Shown: positions 8,250-17,023 of the stretch, piece after piece
Position numbering within the stretch: position 1 is the first letter of the stretch
How the letters are laid out: every line of letters begins with the position of its first letter
DNA from: Pseudomonas sp. B21-028
GTDB lineage: Bacteria > Pseudomonadota > Gammaproteobacteria > Pseudomonadales > Pseudomonadaceae
NCBI RefSeq assembly: GCF_024749045.1
Contig: NZ_CP087184.1
Span: 4,402,001-4,466,000, forward strand
Length of the DNA stretch: 64,000 bases
Direction of reading: 5' to 3'
Notes under the pieces: generated by a model
Told to the model about the DNA's origin: nothing
The model's input: only the letters and a program-made list of their open reading frames with translations
The model's database searches: none
Program-made: the position numbers and the translations under genes

Positions 8250-10717
8250 GAACGATCCTCCTGGGAAAAGCGCCTGAGCAGATCCGCAGGCTGGGTACGG
8301 TACAAGGCGTACAGCGGCCAAGCGGACGCCAGCAACGTGGCGAACATCGCCAACGCGAGCAGTTGCGCCAGTTGCACCGGGAACACCCGCAACGGCAAAC
8401 GCCAACCGAACGCCTGCACATTGATCACCGCATCCAGGCACCAGGCCAGGGCAATGCCCAGCGGCACGGCGAGCACCAGAGTCAGCAGCGACAGCAGCCA
8501 GGTCTGGCCGAGGTTGAGCAGCATCAGTTGCCGGCGCGTCACGCCCAGCGCCCATAGCGGCGCTAACTGGCCGAGACGACTCTGGCTCTGGGTCAGCAAG
8601 CTGATGAACAACGCCACGCCAGCCACGGCCAGCGTCAGACCGTTCAGTGCGGCGGTGGCGGCAAAGGTGCGTTCGAACACCTGGGTCGACCAGCCCTTGA
8701 GCCGGGCCTGATCGACAATCCGGCTGTCGTCCAGGTCGAATCGGCTTTGCAACGCCGCCAGCAGCGCCGGCATGGCGGACGGCTCGATCCGCAGATTGAA
8801 GCGATACGGCGTCAGTTCCGGCCAGTGGGCGAGCAGGTGGTCGGCATTGACTAGCACATGGCCCTTGGGATTGCCGTAGTCGGCATAGATCCCGACGATA
8901 CGCGGCGTCCATGGCCCCTGCGGGGTCGGCAGGGTCAGTTGATCGCCAACCCGGACCTTGAGGCGCCGGGCCAACTGTTCGCTGAGCATCAGCGTGTCGG
9001 CGGCGGCCAGTTGCTCCCAAGATCCGTCGGCGGATTCCAGCAGCGGCCAATGCTGGCGATAGAGGGGGTGGTCGATGATGCCGAAAACGTCCGTCGGCCA
9101 GCCCTGCAACGGCACCGAGACCTGCCAGTTGGGCAGTATGGCGGTTACGGTCGGTTGCTGTTTGAGCCAGGCGTGCAGTTCGCCGGCCTGGGCCGGGGCC
9201 TGCGGGCTGACGTACAGTTCCGCGGTCAGGCGTTGTTCGAGCCAGTGGGTGAAGGTCTGGCGGAAACCGGCGGTCATGCTGCCGGCACCGATGTTCGCCG
9301 CCAATGCCAGCAGCAAGGCCATCAACGCCAGGCTCAACGTCGGCAATTGCTGGCGGCAGTCGGCGAGAAACCATTGCCCGAGCACTGAACGGCTGCGACG
9401 CAGCAGCAGGTTTAGCGCACGATTGAGCAACACCGGCAAGGCCAGCGCCGCGCCCAGCAGCAAGGCGGTCATCAGGACAAAACCGCTGGCCAGGCTGTCG
9501 CCCAGGAACAGCGCAAACACGGCAATCAGCGCCGCCAATGTCGCCACCCAGCCCTGACGGCGCAGCCAGCGTGCGTGGGCCTGATGCCAGGCCTGGGGAT
9601 TGGCCAGCGCCAGCAATGGCAAGCGCGCCGCCCGCAGCAAACTGTCGGCGCCAGCCAGCAGCGCGCCGAGCAGGCTCAGGCCAACGCCGCTCAGCCACCA
9701 CCACGGGCTGAGATTCAGATGCCCGGGCACCTCGGCGCCATACAACCCTCGCAGGCTCGCCGCGACATCCGGCAACAGCAGGCTCGCCAGCCAGTAGCCG
9801 CTCAGGACCCCGGCAATGCCGCCCAACAAAGCCAGTGTCCCCAGCTCGATAGCCAGGCTGATGACCAGCGTCCGGGCACTGACGCCGCACGCCCGCAGGG
9901 TTCGCAGCAGGCTGCGGCGTTGCTCCAGGGCCAGGCCGATCGCCGCGTGAACAATGAACAACCCCACCACAAACGACAGGAAGCCCAAAGCGTCGAGGTT
10001 CAGGTGAAAGCTTTCGGTCAGGCGCGACAGGTTGTTTTCTTCATCGGCGCGCTTGAACTGCAACCGACCGTTGAACGCTTCCGGCAGCGCCGCGTTGAAC
10101 GTGGCAGGCAGCAGCAATCGCGACAACCGTTGCGGCTGCCCGAGCACTTGCTGGGCGAAACCGATGTCCATCAGCAGCATGCCGGGCGCCATGTCCGTCT
10201 GGGTGTGCAAGGGCGGCAAGGCGTATCCATCGACGGTCAGGGGCCGGTCGCCCTCGCCCAGTCCCAGGGCTTGCAGGGTTTGCGGGGCGATCCAGGTGCG
10301 GCCGGGTTCCGTGAAAAACGCCACCACCTCGCTCATCTCCCGCACCTGCCCCGCCAGCGCCGCACCAGCGGGCAGCGACACCGGTTCGATGCCCATCAGT
10401 TGCAGGCGCTGGTCCTCATGCCCCTTGAGCGTCACCCTCGCCTGCAACACCGGCGACACCGGCCAACCCTGGCGACGCAGCTCGACAAACCATTGTTGCG
10501 GGAAGGTGCCGCCACCGGGCGCACTGAGGCTGGCCTGGGGTTCGCCGCCAATGAGCCGGCTGGCCCGGGCGTAGCTGTCCCGGGCCTGACTGTTCAAGGC
10601 TTGTACGCCGGTCAGCAGACTGGTGGCGAGCCAGAGCCCGGTCAGCACACTGAAAAACTGCACCGGGTGCAGGCGCCAATGGCTGAGCAGGGCCTTGAGG
10701 GTTTGGCGGAAAATCAT
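8246..10717 (-). CDS. FtsX-like ABC transporter permease
   Basis: About 823 residues with the duplicated FtsX/MacB layout. There is an N-terminal membrane helix (VQFFSVLTGLWLATSLLTGV), a periplasmic domain, then three helices near residues 230-340 and a second set at the C-terminus (GVALFISLLTQSQSRLGQLA). It looks like a fusion of two permease halves encoded separately in some AttEFGH systems. The ATG at 10717 shares a base with the TGA of the upstream ATPase, and the 3-prime end overlaps the lipoprotein start by four bases. It works in the inner membrane with the ATPase, probably in lipid or lipoprotein handling. Confidence 0.88.
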   Translation of the reverse strand: MIFRQTLKALLSHWRLHPVQFFSVLTGLWLATSLLTGVQALNSQARDSYARASRLIGGEPQASLSAPGGGTFPQQWFVELRRQGWPVSPVLQARVTLKGHEDQRLQLMGIEPVSLPAGAALAGQVREMSEVVAFFTEPGRTWIAPQTLQALGLGEGDRPLTVDGYALPPLHTQTDMAPGMLLMDIGFAQQVLGQPQRLSRLLLPATFNAALPEAFNGRLQFKRADEENNLSRLTESFHLNLDALGFLSFVVGLFIVHAAIGLALEQRRSLLRTLRACGVSARTLVISLAIELGTLALLGGIAGVLSGYWLASLLLPDVAASLRGLYGAEVPGHLNLSPWWWLSGVGLSLLGALLAGADSLLRAARLPLLALANPQAWHQAHARWLRRQGWVATLAALIAVFALFLGDSLASGFVLMTALLLGAALALPVLLNRALNLLLRRSRSVLGQWFLADCRQQLPTLSLALMALLLALAANIGAGSMTAGFRQTFTHWLEQRLTAELYVSPQAPAQAGELHAWLKQQPTVTAILPNWQVSVPLQGWPTDVFGIIDHPLYRQHWPLLESADGSWEQLAAADTLMLSEQLARRLKVRVGDQLTLPTPQGPWTPRIVGIYADYGNPKGHVLVNADHLLAHWPELTPYRFNLRIEPSAMPALLAALQSRFDLDDSRIVDQARLKGWSTQVFERTFAATAALNGLTLAVAGVALFISLLTQSQSRLGQLAPLWALGVTRRQLMLLNLGQTWLLSLLTLVLAVPLGIALAWCLDAVINVQAFGWRLPLRVFPVQLAQLLALAMFATLLASAWPLYALYRTQPADLLRRFSQEDRS

Positions 10718-11385
10718 CACCCCTGAGCCACCTGCGCCAGCCGCCCGCCATGCAACACCACGCGTTCAGCCAAACGGGCCGCCACCCGCGAACTGTGGGT
10801 GACCATCAGCAGGCTGGTGGAGCTGCCGTCCAACAGTTCCAGCAGCAAGTGCAGCACTTCATCGCTGGTGGCTTCGTCGAGGCTGCCGGTGGGTTCGTCG
10901 GCCAGCAGCAAAGGCGGACGCGAAGCCAGCGCCCGGCCCAGGGCAACCCGTTGCTGTTGGCCGCCGGAAAGCTGTTCGGGATAACGTCGCAGCAATTCCC
11001 CCAGACCGAGTCGTTGTATCAGATGGGTCTGCCAGGCAAGGTCATGGCGCCCACACAATCGCGCCTGGAACGCCAGGTTGTCTTCGACCGACAGGCTGCT
11101 GATGAGATTGAACTGCTGGAACACCAGGCCGATTTCCGTTCGCCGCCAACTCGCCAACTGGCTTTCGCTCATGCCGTCGAGCCGGTACCCGCCACTGCGG
11201 ATGCTCCCGCGATCGACCTTGTCCAACCCGGCGACCAGATGCAGCAAGGTGCTTTTGCCGCTGCCGGACTCTCCCATCAACGCCAGGCTGCTGCCCGGCG
11301 CCAACGTCAGATCGACTCCTTGCAGCACCGGCAACGGGCCCTGAGGGGTCACGTAGCTTTTGAACACATCGCGGACTTCAAGCAT
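10717..11385 (-). CDS. ABC transporter ATP-binding protein, LolD/MacB type
   Basis: 222 residues, a single nucleotide-binding domain. Walker A is GESGSGKST, the signature is LSGGQQQRVALGRAL, Walker B is LLLADEPTGSLD, and the switch histidine lies in MVTHS. The sequence is closest in style to ATPases paired with FtsX-like permeases. It is the first gene of a three-gene minus-strand operon (ATPase, permease, lipoprotein) with overlapping stops and starts. The upstream region holds a run of palindromic repeats. Confidence 0.9.
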   Translation of the reverse strand: MLEVRDVFKSYVTPQGPLPVLQGVDLTLAPGSSLALMGESGSGKSTLLHLVAGLDKVDRGSIRSGGYRLDGMSESQLASWRRTEIGLVFQQFNLISSLSVEDNLAFQARLCGRHDLAWQTHLIQRLGLGELLRRYPEQLSGGQQQRVALGRALASRPPLLLADEPTGSLDEATSDEVLHLLLELLDGSSTSLLMVTHSSRVAARLAERVVLHGGRLAQVAQG

Positions 11386-11482
11386 GGAAAAGGCTCGGAT
11401 GAGACACGGTGAGGCTCAGCATAACGGAGTTGAGTGCCGCAATCAGTCCATGCACGCCGTTGACATCGACCCTCCCTGCAAA

Positions 11483-11758
11483 CTGAACCACCGCTATCGC
11501 GAGCAGGCTCGCTCCCACAGGGAATTAGCGGTGAGCAGGGATAATGTGTTCACCCCGGGCCGGGGTGGGAGCGAGCCTGCTCGCGATGGCGGCAGCACAT
11601 TCGACACAGATGCAAGCTGACCCACCGCTTTCGCGAGCAAGCCCGCTCCCACAGGGGATTGGCGGTGGGCATGGGTGGTATGTTCATTCCGGATCTGGGT
11701 GGGAGCGAGCCTGCTCGCGATGGCGGCAGCACCGTCAACATCGATGCAAGCTGAACCA
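11483..11758. repeat. tandem array of 134-base units, each carrying an inverted REP pair
   Basis: The marker CTGAACCA (or CTGACCCA) occurs at 11483, 11617 and 11751, exactly 134 bases apart. Each full unit contains a TATCGCGAGCAGGCTCGCTC-type REP, about 45 variable bases and the inverse REP (GGGAGCGAGCCTGCTCGCGA). This gives two complete units plus the start of a third, between the ABC operon and the sulfatase-like gene. Confidence 0.8.
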
Positions 11759-11774
11759 CTACCTATCGGGCAGT

Positions 11775-13472
11775 TCAGTGCCCCACCGCCATCTCGGCCT
11801 GGGTCGATTGCGGGGTCACGATGCTGTTCAGGTCAATGTGTTTCCAGGCCGGTTTGGCGCCCAGGCGTGCATTGAAGCGGTAGTTGAAAGTGAAGTCGTC
11901 TTCGGTCGGTTGGTCCAGGGATTTCCCATAGAGGGTTTCGACTCCAGCACGGTCATAGCCCATCAGCCGCAACAGCGTCGGAAAGATGTTGTAGTGGCTG
12001 GAACGGTCCTTGTTGCGGGCCCAGGCCTCGCGCCAATCGAGGGTCTGCAGGTGGCTCCCCTGGATCACCACCAACGGCACCAGCCCCTCCTCCTCCACCG
12101 GGTCTCCGCCGCAATGGGTGTTGAGCCCCGGGTTGCCGCGTTCATGCAGGTCCTGGCCGTGGTCGGAGGTGTAGATCAGCACGGCATTGGCCAAGGCCGC
12201 CTGGTTGAAGATCCGTCGGAAAAACTCACCGACATTCCACAACAGCGTGTTCTGGTACGCGTTGCGGTAAAGCACCCAGTCATCCTTCTGGCCATTGAAA
12301 CCGTCACGCCGGCCGGTGTCGGCCACGTCCTGATACTGCCCTCGCGGCAAGGCGGGGCGATAGCTCATGAAATCGTCGGGGTACTTGTCGTGCACCGGAA
12401 AATGCGCGCCGACCTTGTTGATGACCACCAGCTCCGGTTGTCCATCGCCCAACAGCTCGATCAACTTGTCCGCCGCCGCCATGTCGCGGTCGCGCACGCT
12501 GGTCTGGTCGAATTGGACAAACACATCGATGTCCTTTTTCTCCAGATCGGTCATCAGATTCTGCAGGTTGCCCCCCGTGCGCTGGGCGTCGATGTAGACG
12601 GTGCGCAAGCCCGCGCCCTTGGCGTACTGCCAGATCGAAGGCTCGGTGCTGTTGATGCGCATGTAGTCAGCGCGGGTTCCACCATAGCGCAGGGTGACGT
12701 TGGTGTCGGCGCTGCAATTGGCAATGGACGCCGCGTAGCCGAAATTGAAAATTTCCACCCCCGACGGCGGTGTCTTGAGCCCGGTGTGCACACCCGACGG
12801 CGTGTTGATATCCAGGTAGTTGCCGGAGATGCTTTCATCGATGATCAATACGATGTCATGCCCAATCGGCGGCGTTTGCCGCACCAGCCGTACCGGTTCC
12901 CGGGGACCGACCGTGTTGTGCAAGGCCTCATAGGCGAACAAGTTCAAATAGGCCAGTGGTGTGTACATCACCGGTAGACCACGGGCGCCCTCGCCTGCCC
13001 GTACGAAGAGCACGCCGCTGAGCAACAGCACGCCAAGTAGCGGCGCGGCGACAGGGAGATAACCGGGCAACGCTATCCGCCGGCGAGGCTTGAGGCCGAT
13101 CCCCAACAGTAGCAACAGCCCGGCAACCACCGCGCGGATGATCACCTCGTGATACTGCCAGGCCGCCTCCTGGATAAAACCACCGGAGTACACCAGCGAC
13201 ACGAACTGGCTGTAGGTCAGGTAACTGTCGGTCACCCGGGTGTACACCTCGAAGAACACCGCCGACGCAAACATCGCCAACGCAAACAGATGCCGCACGA
13301 GGGCCTGGCGGATATAGGCGGTCATCCACAACGCCACCACCAACGCCACGAACATCACGCCGAACAGTATCGTCGCAAAGCCAAACCCCAGCGCCGCCAG
13401 ACGGTCAAGGTAATAGTCATATCCCCTGATCAGGTACAGCGCCAGCAGCAGTTCCTTGAGGTATCGGGCCAT
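11775..13472 (-). CDS. membrane sulfatase/phosphoethanolamine-transferase-like enzyme
   Basis: 565 residues. Five or so N-terminal membrane helices (about residues 1-170) precede a periplasmic alkaline-phosphatase-fold domain. The domain shows the first metal motif DIVLIIDESISGNYLD, a CSADTNVTLR segment where the nucleophile is expected, and a second metal motif LIYTSDHGQDL followed by HCGGD. This architecture is that of enzymes adding phosphoethanolamine or similar groups to lipid A, LPS or surface glycans. I start at the ATG at 13472, where the first membrane helix begins; 25 more upstream codons are open but polar. It is divergent from the exopolysaccharide operon and may decorate an envelope polymer. 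Confidence 0.75.
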   Translation of the reverse strand: MARYLKELLLALYLIRGYDYYLDRLAALGFGFATILFGVMFVALVVALWMTAYIRQALVRHLFALAMFASAVFFEVYTRVTDSYLTYSQFVSLVYSGGFIQEAAWQYHEVIIRAVVAGLLLLLGIGLKPRRRIALPGYLPVAAPLLGVLLLSGVLFVRAGEGARGLPVMYTPLAYLNLFAYEALHNTVGPREPVRLVRQTPPIGHDIVLIIDESISGNYLDINTPSGVHTGLKTPPSGVEIFNFGYAASIANCSADTNVTLRYGGTRADYMRINSTEPSIWQYAKGAGLRTVYIDAQRTGGNLQNLMTDLEKKDIDVFVQFDQTSVRDRDMAAADKLIELLGDGQPELVVINKVGAHFPVHDKYPDDFMSYRPALPRGQYQDVADTGRRDGFNGQKDDWVLYRNAYQNTLLWNVGEFFRRIFNQAALANAVLIYTSDHGQDLHERGNPGLNTHCGGDPVEEEGLVPLVVIQGSHLQTLDWREAWARNKDRSSHYNIFPTLLRLMGYDRAGVETLYGKSLDQPTEDDFTFNYRFNARLGAKPAWKHIDLNSIVTPQSTQAEMAVGH

Positions 13473-13851
13473 GTCGTTCTCGACGTAATCATGACATTTG
13501 CAAAATGCTCTGTTCCTGGACACTAGCAGCGGCTTTCCAAAGCGCAAGAAAGGCCATGAACAGAACCTGCGTCAAAAAAAAGTTAGCCCAAAAATGACAC
13601 GAAACACCCCTAAAAAAACGAAAAATCTATGGACAAATACCGTTCATCGATTTTTTTGACGCGCTTAAAAGCCTTTAAAACCGGCAGTTTTCCAAGACTG
13701 TCAATAACTTGATATCAAAAGGCCCGGCACTTTCTAGTTTTGCCAACAGTGACAACTGTCATTTTGCTGACACGCTTTTCTGAGGCTGCGCTATACCCCC
13801 CTAAACAGTTTCATCCGGGTTACATAAAAACGATCTACGAGGCACGCCAGA
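13473..13851. promoter_or_regulatory. divergent control region of the exopolysaccharide operon
   Basis: An AT-rich 380-base gap between two divergent genes. A dyad TGACA-AC-TGTCA at 13750-13761 lies next to a possible weak promoter, CTGACA 13767-13772 and CTATAC 13791-13796 with an 18-base spacer, about 55 bases before the first gene. I found no good AlgU- or sigma-54-type box. The promoter assignment is tentative; the dyad is plainly visible. Confidence 0.4.
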
Positions 13852-15216
13852 ATGGACGTGAGCGTATTTGGGACGGGGTATGTGGGGTTGATCCAGGCGG
13901 CAGCGTTGGCCGACGTCGGGCACCGTGTGTTGTGCGTCGACATCGACCCGAACAAGATCCGACAACTGCAGCAAGCGGTTCCCCCGATCAGCGAACCGGG
14001 GCTCTCCGGTTTGCTCGAAGACAACATCAAGGCCGGGCGCCTGTCGTTCAGTTCCCAGGCCAGCGATGCGGTCAATCATGGCGAACTCATTTTCATTGCC
14101 GTCGGCACTCCCGCCGATGAAGACGGCTCGGCGGACCTGAGCCATGTACTGGCGGTGACCCGGCAGATCGCCGACTTCATGGACAGTGATCGCACCCTGA
14201 TCATCAAGTCCACCGTGCCAGTGGGCACGGCCGACAAAGTCGCTGAGTGCGCCCGCCAGGCGCTGGCCCGGCGCGGCTTGAAACGGCTGAACGTGCGGGT
14301 GGTGTCCAACCCCGAATTTCTCAAGGAAGGCAGCGCCCTGGCCGATTGCATGCGCCCGGACCGGATCATCATCGGCACCGCCGACACCCTGGCCCGCGAC
14401 CAGATGAGCGAGCTCTACGCACCCTTCTGCCGCAACCACGAAAAGCTGATGTTCATGGATAACCGCAGCGCCGAACTGACCAAGTACGCCGCCAACGCCA
14501 TGCTTGCCACACGCATCAGTTTCATGAACGAACTGGCTAACCTCACCGAACGACTGGGCGCCGACATCGAAGCGGTGCGCAAGGGCATCGGCTCGGACCC
14601 GCGCATCGGTTATCACTTCATTTATCCCGGCTGCGGCTTCGGCGGCTCGTGCTTTCCCAAGGACCTGCGGGCCCTGCTGCACACCGCCGAACAGAGCGGC
14701 ATGCCGCTGCACCTGCTGCGCAGCGTCACCGACGTCAACGACCGCCAGCGGCACATACTGTTCGAGAAACTGACCAAGCAGTTTCCCGATGGCCTGGCCG
14801 GCAAGTCGATTGCGGTCTGGGGCCTGGCCTTCAAGCCCAATACCGACGACATGCGCGAAGCACCCAGCCGCTACCTGATGGAAGCGCTGTGGCGCGAAGG
14901 CGCCCGGGTCCAGGCCTACGACCCGGAAGCCATGTCTGAATGCCGGCGGCTCTACGGCTACCGCAAGGACCTGAACCTGTGCGCCACCCGTGACGACACC
15001 CTGGAAGACGCTGACGCCCTGGTGATCTGCACCGAATGGAAGAACTTCCGCGTGGTGGATTTCGACCTGCTGGCCAGCAAACTGCGCGCCCGGATCATCA
15101 TTGACGGCCGCAACTTGTACAACCCGGAACACCTCGCTGCCGCCGGGCTGCTGTATCGCGGCATCGGGCTGCGGCACACCGTGCCGGACGGCTCGGCACC
15201 GGGGCCGCAAGCGTGA
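13852..15216 (+). CDS. ugd: UDP-glucose 6-dehydrogenase
   Basis: 454 residues. It oxidises UDP-glucose twice with NAD+ to UDP-glucuronate in the cytoplasm. It has an N-terminal NAD site VFGTGYVG, the conserved STVPVGT region, and the catalytic cysteine at residue 267 in GGSCFPKD. The C-terminal UDP-binding domain contains WGLAFKPNTDDMREAPS. It is the first gene of the operon, and the next gene starts with a GTG overlapping its TGA. It supplies the acidic sugar of the polymer together with the epimerase that follows. A GDP-mannose dehydrogenase is the alternative, but the epimerase neighbour favours UDP-glucose. Confidence 0.88.
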   Translation: MDVSVFGTGYVGLIQAAALADVGHRVLCVDIDPNKIRQLQQAVPPISEPGLSGLLEDNIKAGRLSFSSQASDAVNHGELIFIAVGTPADEDGSADLSHVLAVTRQIADFMDSDRTLIIKSTVPVGTADKVAECARQALARRGLKRLNVRVVSNPEFLKEGSALADCMRPDRIIIGTADTLARDQMSELYAPFCRNHEKLMFMDNRSAELTKYAANAMLATRISFMNELANLTERLGADIEAVRKGIGSDPRIGYHFIYPGCGFGGSCFPKDLRALLHTAEQSGMPLHLLRSVTDVNDRQRHILFEKLTKQFPDGLAGKSIAVWGLAFKPNTDDMREAPSRYLMEALWREGARVQAYDPEAMSECRRLYGYRKDLNLCATRDDTLEDADALVICTEWKNFRVVDFDLLASKLRARIIIDGRNLYNPEHLAAAGLLYRGIGLRHTVPDGSAPGPQA

Positions 15217-16283
15217 ACATCCTGGTAACCGGCGCGGCCGGTTTCATCGGCGCCCACTGCGTGCAGCGACTGCTGTGCGACGGCCACCGGGTGTGCGGGC
15301 TGGACAATTTCAACGACTACTACGACCCCCGGCTCAAGCATGACCGCATCGCCTGGGTGAAGGCTCAGGCCGGTGACTTCCCCCTGGCACGGCTGGACCT
15401 GACCGACGCCAGCGCCATCGATGAACTGTTTCAGTCGTACCGCCCGGACGTGGTGATCCACCTCGCCGCACAGGCGGGGGTGCGCTATTCCCTGGAGAAC
15501 CCGCGGGCCTACGTCGACAGCAACCTCACCGGGTTCCTGAACATCCTCGAGAGCTGCCGCCGTCATCCGGTCAGGCACCTGATCTACGCCTCCTCAAGCT
15601 CCGTGTACGGCGCCAACCCGCGCACGCCTTATTCCGAACAGGACAACGTCGACCATCCGCTGTCGCTGTACGCCGCCAGCAAAAAAGCCAACGAGCTGAT
15701 GGCCCACAGCTACAGCCACCTGTTCGGCATCCCTTGCACCGGCCTGCGCTTTTTTACCGTGTACGGCCCTTGGGGCCGGCCGGACATGTCGCCGATTCAG
15801 TTCGCCCGGGCCATCGCCGAAGGCCGGGTGCTGCAATTGTTCAACCATGGCGAGCACCAGCGTGATTTCACCTACATCGACGACATCGTCGAAAGCATCG
15901 CCCGGCTGATCGAGCGTCCGCCCCACGTGACAGCCGCGCGGGATGTGGAACCCTCGGACCCATCCACCAGCCGCGCGCCCTGGCGCATCTACAACATCGG
16001 CGGACAGCACCCGGTGGCCCTGCGGACCTACGTCGCGCTGCTGGAAAAACACCTGGGGCTAACCGCCCGTATCGAACTGCTGCCCCTGCAACCGGGGGAT
16101 GTGCTCAACACCTGCGCCGACACCAGCGACCTGGCACGGGCCACCGGCTTCCAGCCACGCATCGAACTGGACGAGGGTCTGGGCCGCTTCATTGACTGGT
16201 TCCTCGATTACTACGCGCTGCCTGCTGCCCGCCCGCCGCTCGCGGCTGAACTTGCAGACGAAACCCAGAGGAGGAGTCTATGA
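15213..16283 (+). CDS. UDP-glucuronate 4-epimerase-type NAD-dependent epimerase
   Basis: 356 residues of the extended short-chain dehydrogenase family. NAD binding is at VTGAAGFIG, the catalytic serines are in YASSSSVYG, and the Tyr/Lys pair is Y153-K157 in YAASKKANE. TVYGPWGRPDM is typical of enzymes acting on UDP-glucuronate to give UDP-galacturonate. The GTG start at 15213 overlaps the stop of the dehydrogenase (GTGA), indicating coupled translation. Together the two genes make one or two UDP-uronic acids for the polysaccharide. Activity on a non-acidic UDP-hexose cannot be excluded. Confidence 0.82.
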   Translation: MNILVTGAAGFIGAHCVQRLLCDGHRVCGLDNFNDYYDPRLKHDRIAWVKAQAGDFPLARLDLTDASAIDELFQSYRPDVVIHLAAQAGVRYSLENPRAYVDSNLTGFLNILESCRRHPVRHLIYASSSSVYGANPRTPYSEQDNVDHPLSLYAASKKANELMAHSYSHLFGIPCTGLRFFTVYGPWGRPDMSPIQFARAIAEGRVLQLFNHGEHQRDFTYIDDIVESIARLIERPPHVTAARDVEPSDPSTSRAPWRIYNIGGQHPVALRTYVALLEKHLGLTARIELLPLQPGDVLNTCADTSDLARATGFQPRIELDEGLGRFIDWFLDYYALPAARPPLAAELADETQRRSL

Positions 16284-17023
16284 CCCGTCATGAGCAATCC
16301 CTTCCGATCAATACCCCCTGCGACAAACGTGTCGACCCCGAACACCGCAGGCGCCTGGACGCGGCCATCCACCGGCAAGGCCGTGGCTGGCTGACCGGCC
16401 GCGACGGCGGTCGGCCGTGGACCGTCTCGCGGACCAACCGGGTAGTCGCCTGCCTCGGTGCCCTGGTCCTGTTGGTCCTGCTCTGCCCGCTGCTGCTGGG
16501 CCTGGCCGTGCTGGTCAAGCTCTCCAGCCCCGGCCCGGTGCTGTTCGTGCAGAAGCGCACCGGCTACCGCGGCCGCGTCTTCGGCATGTACAAGTTCCGC
16601 ACCATGGTCGCCAATGCCGAGGCCCTCAAGGAGTCGCTGCGCCACCTCAACAAGCACGGTGCCGACGCCATCGACTTCAAGATCGACAACGACCCGCGTA
16701 TCACCCCCATCGGCCGGTTCCTGCGACGCAGCAGCCTCGACGAACTGCCGAACCTGATCAATGTGGTGACCGGCGACATGCGCCTGGTGGGCCCGCGCCC
16801 AACCTCGTTCAACGCCTATCGCTACAAGGACAACCATCTTGTGCGCCTGAGCATCTACCCCGGCCTCACCGGCCTGTGGCAGATCTCCGGGCGCAGCAAT
16901 ATCGACTTCGACCAGCGCGTGGAACTGGACCTCAGCTACATCGCCGAGCAGAGCCTGTTGTTGGATTTGAAGATCCTGATGATCACCCCCTTCAAAGTTT
17001 TCAGCGGCCACGGAGCGAGTTAA
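16280..17023 (+). CDS. undecaprenyl-phosphate sugar-phosphate transferase (initiating glycosyltransferase)
   Basis: 247 residues of the bacterial sugar transferase family (ExoY/WcaJ catalytic domain). One hydrophobic hairpin at about residues 55-80 is followed by the catalytic region with KRTGYRGRVFGMYKFRTM, the DPRITPIGRFLR block, SLDELPNLINV and GDMRLVGPRP. It transfers the first sugar-1-phosphate to the lipid carrier at the inner membrane. It lacks the extra membrane domain of WcaJ or PssY-long forms. The ATG overlaps the preceding stop by four bases. Confidence 0.9.
   Translation: MTRHEQSLPINTPCDKRVDPEHRRRLDAAIHRQGRGWLTGRDGGRPWTVSRTNRVVACLGALVLLVLLCPLLLGLAVLVKLSSPGPVLFVQKRTGYRGRVFGMYKFRTMVANAEALKESLRHLNKHGADAIDFKIDNDPRITPIGRFLRRSSLDELPNLINVVTGDMRLVGPRPTSFNAYRYKDNHLVRLSIYPGLTGLWQISGRSNIDFDQRVELDLSYIAEQSLLLDLKILMITPFKVFSGHGAS

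Noticed and set aside
6660..8711. Very long open frame on the plus strand
   Set aside because: It lies opposite two small genes and the lipocalin-like and permease genes, whose minus-strand products have signal peptides and family motifs. High-GC codon bias leaves the complementary frame open; the translation has no domain character.
8250..9890. Upstream extension of the lipocalin-like lipoprotein to about 900 residues
   Set aside because: The extension is a shifted frame of the permease gene. The lipoprotein signal and an AGGAGGATC ribosome site mark the start at 8249.
9575..10726. Glutamine-rich plus-strand frame opposite the permease
   Set aside because: Composition (repeated Gln, Arg, Pro, His) is that of an antisense shadow; the minus-strand frame has membrane helices and family order.
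11490..11758. Possible CRISPR array, because of regular repeats
   Set aside because: Units are 134 bases long and consist of inverted REP pairs; no short repeat-spacer pattern and no cas genes are present.
11544..12977. Plus-strand open frame passing through REP repeats and opposite the sulfatase-like gene
   Set aside because: It starts in repeat sequence and has no recognisable domain, while the minus strand encodes clear metal-binding motifs.
13760..13790. AlgU-type promoter for the exopolysaccharide operon (TCTGA near 13779)
   Set aside because: No GAACTT-like box stands 16-17 bases upstream.
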